In this document: one piece after another, positions 57,721 to 64,000 of the stretch | Layout of the letters: the number at the start of each line of letters is the position of its first letter | Position numbering within the stretch: the first letter of the stretch is position 1 | NCBI GenBank assembly: GCA_036362985.1 | Contig: JAYGXS010000004.1 | Span: 61,587,749-61,651,748, forward strand | Source of the DNA: Ligula intestinalis | Lineage: Eukaryota > Platyhelminthes > Cestoda > Diphyllobothriidea > Diphyllobothriidae | DNA length: 64,000 nucleotides | Reading direction: 5' to 3' | The notes under the pieces: model-generated | Databases searched by the model: none | What the model was told of the DNA's origin: nothing | What the model saw: only the letters and a program-made list of their open reading frames with translations | Made by a program: the position numbers and the translations under genes

Positions 57721-58089
57721 CAGACAGCAACTCCGGACCTGGCTCTCACACGGCTGGTCTACACTCGTTCGGGAGGCAATCAACCCGTCACCCATACTTT
57801 ATTCCCTCTGCACTCGATGAAAATATTCCTAACACCCTGCTTTTCACGTTTTATCTTCTCAAATACTGGTTTATAAATGTTGAGATATTTCTATGCTCTC
57901 TTACCCAGCCAGACTACTTCATAACATTTGAAGATGGCGTATATAGCAGAATTTAATGAACCATAAATTTCGCGAGCGCTAATCAGCTGCATTCACGCGC
58001 TGCATAAACTGAGTAACGAATGAGAAAATACAGATTTGAATTTATACAGAAAAATCAATTCAAAAACATCAAGGTCACAAGAATTGGCC

Positions 58090-59470
58090 AAGAGGCAGTC
58101 AATAAAGTAGGAAAGTTAAACGCTGTGGACAGAAAAAAACGGTGTAAAAACGTCTAAGGCAAAACTTTGGTAAGGGAAATGTGTAAAAAGGGAGCCGGTG
58201 ATACCACGGCAGGGTTAGATTCACAGCATGATCCAGTTGTTTACATAGGTCAGATTTAAACCGCCGTGTGTAGGCTGCCTCCAGGTAGCGTAAGGTACGA
58301 GTTGTTCGTGCCCCAACAAGTACTCGGAAAGATGTTTTAGGGTCTACAGAATGGCCACTATCCAACAGGTGTTCCGTAATGGGAGAACTAAGAGTTCTAT
58401 TCTATTGTTTTAATAGTCAACTCGGCAAGTGCTCCTTAGCTCTGGCTGCCAGTTGCCTTTGTGTTCGCCCTATGTATTTGCATCCACAAGTGAATGTAAA
58501 TTCGTAAATACAATTTGAAGTGGCATACAATGGCAAGGCATCCTTCTTTGTCGAGTTACAAAATGTGAACTCTGCAGCAAAGAAGGTCCTTTCAATGGTG
58601 CTACTTAAGCGTCTTTTTATTGTGGTTAAGATGTTGTCACCTTTAAAGGGCAAGGCTATAAAAATGGGCTTTTTTGGAACTAACTGTTCCATAACAATTT
58701 GTCGTATATACTTTTCGATAAACTGAGCTGGGTTACCACGCTTGAGTAGAGTTTCCTTAAGGCTGGCAATTTCTGTATTCAGTTTACCCTTTGAGCAGAT
58801 TTTGTTAGTCCTCTGGAAGAGGGAGTAAACTAAGTTACATTTGCATCGTATGGGGACAAAACTTAGAAAATGCAAACACTGCCCTTTTCATGTATTCTTA
58901 TGGAAAACTCTGCATGTTATGGAACCGTCTTTCTGTCAGGCCATGTGAACATCTAAGCAAGAAAACCGGTTTTCGCGTTCTACTTCCATCGTAAATTTCA
59001 TTTTTAAGATGCAAACTGTTCATTGTAAACAGTTGTTCCTTGACTTTCTTTATGTTTTCCACAATCGCAAAGATGTAATCTACATATCTTCTATAAAGTG
59101 TTGTCCTTTTCAACGTGGAAGCTAATTTTTCTTCGAGGTGACCCATAAATATGTCTGCAAAGGTAGGACCAAGAGGACTACCCATTGCCACTCCATCAAC
59201 TTGTCTATACAGTTGGCCATTAAATAGAAATTGGACCTCCTTGTACATAATTGTAATGCATCACGTAATATATCAGGATTTAGGCGAGTTTCGGAAGCAT
59301 ATGCACAAATGATATCAATTGTCTCATCCAGGGGCACGTCGGTAAATAGCAACTCAACGTCCAAGGATATCATAGATTTGCCGGCAATATTTTGATGATC
59401 TATTTCATCGACAAATTGAAAACTGTCTCTCAGTGTATATGTAGAGAATGTATTGTGGGCATCAGATTAC
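58090..59470 (-). mobile_element. Penelope-like element with RT and GIY-YIG, frameshifted
   Basis: The - strand, from 59470. RT starts with ISLDVELLFTDVPLDETIDI and ASETRLNPDILRDAL (59373-59250), then after a shift VQFLFNGQLYRQVDGVAMGS, PLGPTFADIFMGHLEEKLAS and the active-site region RRYVDYIFAIVE near 59070 (Y.DD replaced by YVDY). The thumb follows, then after a further break the linker at 58875-58560 (VPIRCKCNLVYSLFQRTNKI). The GIY-YIG endonuclease has NCIYEFTFTCGCKYIGRTQR, QLAARAKEHLPS and, beyond a stop, ITEHLLDSGHSVD and LRYLEAAYTRRF to 58099. It has a different linker from the 37-kb copy, so it is a second lineage. It is dead but nearly complete from RT onward. Confidence 0.85.
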
Positions 59471-59479
59471 ACACTATCC

Positions 59480-59833
59480 TTCTCCCTCATTCACCTAGGC
59501 CCGGTACTAAGACCGCATCATGAAGGCGGGATCAAGTGGATTGGCTGACATGTGGCTAAACAGTCCAGCTACGCGGGCCACACACGTGCGCGCGCTGCAA
59601 TAGTTTTTCACGGAAGCAACAAAGAGGTAGCTTCACACTGAGAAGGAGCCAGTAGAGCCTGACTCCCCATCCGAAGAGGACCGGGTTCTTGTGGCAATTG
59701 GTAGCCTTCCTGTTAAAATCCAGCATTTAGAACCCGAATAGTAGGCAGAAGAGAAGGCAAAGCCGGTTCTGATCGTAAGTCTTTATGAACCACAATAGAG
59801 AGACAGTGGAATCCTTAGATTCTCCAATAAAGC
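59480..59833. other. No recognisable feature
   Basis: Moderately GC-rich spacer without recognisable frames. Confidence 0.3.
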
Positions 59834-59869
59834 CTATTTATGAGGCTCTGGCCTTCTAGAATACTCCCG

Positions 59870-60060
59870 GTTCAATAGCATGCGACCGCTGTTCTGGTCT
59901 GCAGCAGATCGATATTTTGCCTCGTTATGTGAGCGGTCATTACATATGCCTTCAAATCGATAATTCCCAAAGCTGCGTGAACAATCGTCGCATGTGCACG
60001 CTAATCGATAATTCCTCGCGCTGTGTGAGCCTTCGTTAGCGTTCGCCGTTTGCCTATGCG
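59870..60060 (-). repeat. Three 48-bp tandem units in an open frame
   Basis: Within a 117-codon - frame (60187-59834), a unit containing aattatcga is repeated three times about 48 bases apart. It gives SARNYRLACTCDDC, SRSFGNYRFEGICNDR and SHNEAKYRSAADQ. The 16-residue period with Cys/His residues vaguely recalls degenerate metal-binding repeats, but spacing and residues do not fit a standard zinc finger. No splice sites were identified. Confidence 0.35.
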
Positions 60061-60449
60061 CATGGCTCGAGGCCATGGGCTTTGAGTGCATGGCCGCTGG
60101 CATCCCTGTAACACTTTCAAACCACGGTTTTAGTGCACGGTGATAGCTTAAACGTACGTCCCATTTTAAATATTGAGTAATATGCAATGACTACCATGCG
60201 GAAGGCATGAGTCTGCGTCAAGGCGCAAAGTCCCGGCGTGATTCTTTACACACCAGAAAGCCTCCACTGGATATAGGTTTGTGCAAGCGCATTACTTCTT
60301 TTAGCTAGACAGTAGACTTCGTGAATCGGACGGAATTGTCGAACAGCATATGGTCGTTCCACGTGGATTCGGAGCACCTGCAGATGGTTGAAGAGCGATG
60401 AGCTGTCGATTATCGTGAAACATGGTAAACCGACACAAAGCGTACTGAT

Positions 60450-60768
60450 TTTGGACAGATAGTATTGCTGGCAAAGAAACGGAAGACTAAAATGGCTATT
60501 TCTGGCTCATAAACCGGTCATACCGAGACTCAAGTGGTGTCCCACACAAGCCTCGAACTAGCAGCCATTTTTATCAAGGTCAAACACCTTAACCATCGAG
60601 TCACGGGCTCGTTGACTCGCCGGTTTAGGCCAGGTCCCTTGTCTTTGCTGGCAATACCACCTACCTTCTTCCAGCTGTTACGTCTGCCAGGGCGTCTGGC
60701 GAGACTCAAGGCAGAGCGGGACAGGCGAGTTTCGTTAGTGGTCAGGTGAACGCTCATCAATAAGTGGT
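60450..60768 (-). mobile_element. tRNA-derived fold-back SINE, copy on - strand
   Basis: On the - strand: the 5' domain from 60768 (cacctgaccactaacg, ctctgccttgagtctcgcca), the first arm (60662-60620, ttgccagcaaagacaaggg to aaaccgg), the tRNA-like domain 60618-60545 (A-box-like tgactcgatggttaagg, B-box-like gctagttcgaggcttg), then the second arm (60525-60455, ending ttgccagcaatactatct). Layout and sequence match 46530-46896. Confidence 0.65.
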
Positions 60769-60874
60769 GATGATTTTGTGGTTAGAAAGATGGGATAAGA
60801 TAGGTTAAGATAATGGAAACAGGCCAATTTTTCAGGCTTCACTGAAAAATGCGCGAAGAAAACATTTTTCTTAC

Positions 60875-61046
60875 CTCCAGGGTGAGGTCTCTTTGCATGC
60901 CAATGTTTCGACCGATCCATGCGAGAATGCTGTTGAAGAGACTGAACATGCTGAGTGCAGCCATTAGGTTAGCAGCGATGCCAGCGCATAAGGGGATGGC
61001 GTCGAGGGCGCCAAGGGTTGCTGCCTCAATAATGTTTGTATAGGGA
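60875..61046 (-). CDS. Concentrative nucleoside transporter, internal exon
   Basis: 172 bp between acceptor gtctcttcaacag and donor gtaagaa. It reads the last base of a Ser codon, then PYTNIIEAATLGALDAIPLC, AGIAANLMAALSMFSLFNSI and LAWIGRNIGMQRDLTLE. This is the CNT block in which N.IEAA..GA starts the substrate-binding helix, followed by the ANL.A...... transmembrane segment. It joins in phase with 63486-63616 upstream (AG plus T = Ser) and with 56905-57034 downstream (phase 0). No stop or shift was seen. Confidence 0.93.
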
Positions 61047-61308
61047 CTGTTGAAGAGACAACATGTTTGGTATCAGAAAAGACAGAAAAACTCAACAACG
61101 ACTTTTTTCATATCGAGTTTCCAGTCTGCCAACAGCAGCAGGCTGTAAGGGTGGCTATCCTGGTACTTGGAGAAAAAAGATGCGATTGCAGGAACAGGGA
61201 GTGTAGCTAACAGACTTTTTGAATACTATCACCAACCCATCATCAGACACGTTCGCGCATGAAATGCAGCACTTATATAGGACAGTTGTCATGTACAGTA
61301 AGCCGAAA

Positions 61309-61747
61309 GCTGCAAGCAAAATTTCACACTGCGAAAGACTAGTAATCACTCGCAAAGCAGCCTTAAGCAGGATTATACTACCGATTATTATGCAGCCTAA
61401 TCTCAAGTGTTTTCGGTAACTTCCGGAAGGCGGCTTATTCAAGAGCTTCTTTCTGTCCGTTTATAAAACGCAGATTTTGTAAAAATAGTTACTAAATTAG
61501 CATACGTTTTTATCGTAGATTTTATCAAGGCAGTCAATGATACAAATGCATACTAATAAAGTAGTCATTTTTTCAAGAATCAACTTTTTGTAAGCGGTCA
61601 GAAAGAAGCTCATTAATAAGCCGGCATCTTGACGTGACTGAAAAGACTTGGGATTAAGCTGTAAGATAGTCAGTATTAAAATCCTACTGAACGTTGGTTT
61701 GCGAGAGATTACCCGACTTTCGCGAATTGCGGCATTTTGCTTGCAGC
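61309..61747. repeat. Palindrome, two arms of about 215 bp
   Basis: 61309-61520 read forward (gctgcaagcaaaat, gcgaaag..tagtaatc.ctc, cggcttattcaagagcttct, ttctgtccg.ttataaaa) is matched by the reverse complement of 61530-61747 (gctgcaagcaaaatgccgca, gccggcttattaatgagctt, ctttctgaccgcttacaaaa) with almost no spacer. The arms belong to the same family as those at 54.1 and 54.9 kb. It lies in the transporter intron between exons 61046 and 63486. Confidence 0.75.
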
Positions 61748-61939
61748 ACTTGCCATACTGTCGGGTTGGGGGTGATAAATACGGTATCTGTCGCACCCAG
61801 ATCTTCAACTGCGTCATTTCTATCGCAGTCATGCACGGCGGGTTGTCTGATGATTGCTTCGAGCAAGACAAACAACACGTTCCAGCTATCCCACCCTCTT
61901 CTCCTGAACTGCTTTCCAGAACTCGTGTTGTGCCTCCTA

Positions 61940-62230
61940 TCGGCTATTCCAGTAGGTCTTAAAATCCGGATACTTGAGGAACCGGGAGTTTGCCCCGCAG
62001 TTTGATAACATCTTCGCATTCGCCACATCAAACAACCTCTGTGAGAATCCCCTCAAATTGTGGGGAAAATTATCCCACCTAGATGTCCACAGGCATTCAT
62101 TTTCACAGTGAGTCATCGGTACCTGGAACGGACTGCCAGATGAGGTCGTATTGGCGAACACGACGGATGCATTCAAACGCATCATCGATGCATATTTACT
62201 CAGTAGATACCGTTCATAAGCACAGGAAAG
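61940..62230 (+). mobile_element. LINE RT C-terminal scrap
   Basis: The + strand near 62115-62215 encodes TWNGLPDEVVLANTTDAFKR, IIDAYLLSRYRS and a stop, which is the usual last block of CR1-like LINE ORFs (compare IGAWNGLPEDVVLSDTVDIF in family B). Upstream coding is unreadable. Confidence 0.6.
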
Positions 62231-63485
62231 CATTGTTAGTAGACACGAATACTTTCATCACACATATAGATAACAAAATTTAAAATGTACATATATTACT
62301 CACTATTTTATGCTAACATATTTTATGTAATCTGTTTTCAATAGGGTATTCAAACGCATTGCCTACTACCCTAAATATATTGAACTATACTGATTATGGA
62401 TTTGGAGAATCAAATAAGCTTCTCAGGAATTTCTATAGAACTGAGTAAATTAAAGTAAAGGGAAATACAGCATTTAACAAGACTTGAACATTGCGAACGT
62501 TCGATTTATAGTATGCAATACTTTTGACGCCGAATAAACGAATGACGTATTTGCAAGCGGCTAATTAAGCGGCAATTAGACAGAGTGAGGAGGGAAAGGG
62601 AGAGAAGAGGCTCGGAAAATGCCAATAGCTAGGTGGCTGTTGACCATGCTGAGTCTGGAGCTTGCAGTAGGTTATTTTGTGCGCACAAAACTTGCTTGCA
62701 ACGTCGAACATAATTTTAAATTTTACACTTTACCCCCTCCCATATCAATGTAACGGCCTGATGAGAATTTATTGAAAGTATATGTACACTCGCCAATCGC
62801 TCTTCGTATTTCCGATGCATTATTGACGTACGGAAGAGCCCATCAAACTTTAGAGCCGCTTGGATTTGATCGCTTGTCTCGTTTGCGTAAACACTGATTG
62901 ACAAAGTTGCGCGAACAGCCATTCGCTCTCAGTATCCGCCAAATATATTGCAATTCAGCGACCCGGTTACCGGTAAACCATTGAAATTCGGGAAGCACTG
63001 TCCTATTGATAATGCATCAAACGTAATTTATAATAACACTTCGCTGTCTGTAACAAACCAACAATGACGTTTTTGATAATACCACCACAGTCGATACCAC
63101 TAAGTTGTTATGAAGATTGCTTAACTCTAAAACCGTGCCAAGCCATCAAAGTCAACTTCACACACGGCCCACTCCTACATGACTTAAGTATATTCTGTAA
63201 CTTCGCCTTCAACTGTCTGGAATTTTCAGTAAGCTCCATATTAATTTAGTTGAACAGTTTTTTTCTAAGCATTTGACCCACTGTTACTCTTTAGATGTTA
63301 CCAGCATCTTAAAATGCTTAACTGCCTTTTAAAAGTACCAAAAAACGAAGGTGCTTTACACAATTGCTCGCATTGTTCACAGCAAAGTAGACGAGGTTGT
63401 CCCTGTTACAGTTGGCTTAATGCACAAGAGGTGATTCACCCGAGACCTACCCTGCATGAGTGCACCAGAGCAGAACAAAAGTTAC
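62231..63485. other. Transporter intron; no gene recognised
   Basis: AT-rich. The - frame 62922-62716 and the + frame 63064-63249 show no motif or splice context. Confidence 0.35.
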
Positions 63486-63616
63486 CTCATTTTCATAGCA
63501 CCATTTATATCAACGTCTGAGAGAGGGGCCTTCGTTTCTGGGTACAGGATCTTGGCAATGGCCAGCGCAGCTGGCGCCGAAAGAACACAAGCAATCAGGA
63601 GGTGATTTGCTGGGGC
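63486..63616 (-). CDS. Concentrative nucleoside transporter, first exon in window
   Basis: 131 bp between acceptor ttttgtttag and donor gtaactt. It reads APANHLLIACVLSAPAALAI, AKILYPETKAPLSDVDINGA and MKM plus two bases. The SSHLL-like start, V.SAPAALA.AK block and PET motif are those of the CNT family, lying just before the N.IEAA segment of the next exon. The gene's upstream part (N-terminal transmembrane region) must lie beyond 64000, since nothing matching it occurs between 63617 and 64000. Confidence 0.92.
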
Positions 63617-64000
63617 CTAAACAAAATAAAAGGAAGCCGACTTGTGAGTGAACTGTGGGTGCCCAAGATGAAAAAATTTAGGTTTACGAGTAAGGAGACA
63701 AGGCTTGAAGAAACCTCCATTAAGATTTCACAAGATAAATAACGGCAGAGAGAGCTTCAAAGTTTATTAAAAACAGGCGGACGAATGTTTGAAAAGCAGG
63801 GCTGAGATTGGGTGCTGGAGATAGCGAGCAAACGAGTGCCGGACCATTTCGTTTTTCCTTTTTGAACTCGGAGGCGATAACAGCATAACAGCAAATTACG
63901 ATAAGAGGGAGTTGGTTACGCATGATTCTGATTTTAAGTTGAAAGAAAGGGGAAACTTGATCATGTGCCGGATCGAGTTGCGGCTGGGCTTATTAGTGAA

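Noticed and set aside
57970..57995. Hammerhead-like string CTGATTAGCGCTCGCGAAA on the - strand beside the second Penelope copy
   Set aside because: The CUGANGA core has U instead of the essential G, and the stem is only three pairs.

Overview
This is eukaryotic DNA, most likely from a flatworm and probably a tapeworm of the diphyllobothriid type. The reasons are split genes with GT-AG introns as short as 83 bp and as long as about 24 kb, and a mass of decayed CR1/Jockey-like and RTE-like LINEs, Ty3/Gypsy fragments and Penelope-like elements, with very little host coding sequence. The taxon is an inference from this mixture.

Only two host genes can be named. One is a compact two-exon gene for ribosomal protein S5 (uS7) on the + strand at 23.9-24.7 kb. 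The other is the 3' half of a concentrative (Na+-coupled, SLC28/CNT) nucleoside transporter on the - strand. Its recognisable exons lie at 63.6, 61.0, 57.0 and 33.2 kb (5' to 3'), and its upstream exons lie beyond the right edge. The last intron region is about 24 kb. Inside it, on the same strand, are two splice-linked exons of an unidentified secreted or membrane-like protein (35.5-36.2 kb) and one isolated terminal-exon-like ORF (43.3-43.6 kb).

0-32 kb is a transposon graveyard. It holds Gypsy pieces at 1.8-2.5, 5.3-5.6, 17.8-18.9, 19.4-20.5 and 30.1-31.6 kb. LINEs lie at 4.2-5.2, 6.9-9.5, 9.7-17.7 (several nested copies), 20.7-21.6, 21.8-23.1 and 26-28 kb. 32-38 kb holds the last transporter exon, the unidentified gene and a Penelope fragment with a GIY-YIG domain. 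38.5-56 kb is AT-rich and built from diverged copies of one multi-part repeat module. Comparing copies shows three precise insertions: a 1.04-kb DNA transposon with a transposase-like ORF (51.5-52.5 kb), a 552-bp pogo-like element flanked by TA (53.1-53.7 kb), and a Penelope fragment with a GC-rich leader (48.0-49.3 kb). 56-64 kb alternates transporter exons with a second Penelope copy, a tRNA-derived fold-back SINE and a 0.44-kb palindrome.

Most other open reading frames are chance frames and were left out. Coordinates of repeats come from reading by eye and are approximate by tens of bases. Splice sites and the ends of the two DNA transposons are given to the base.
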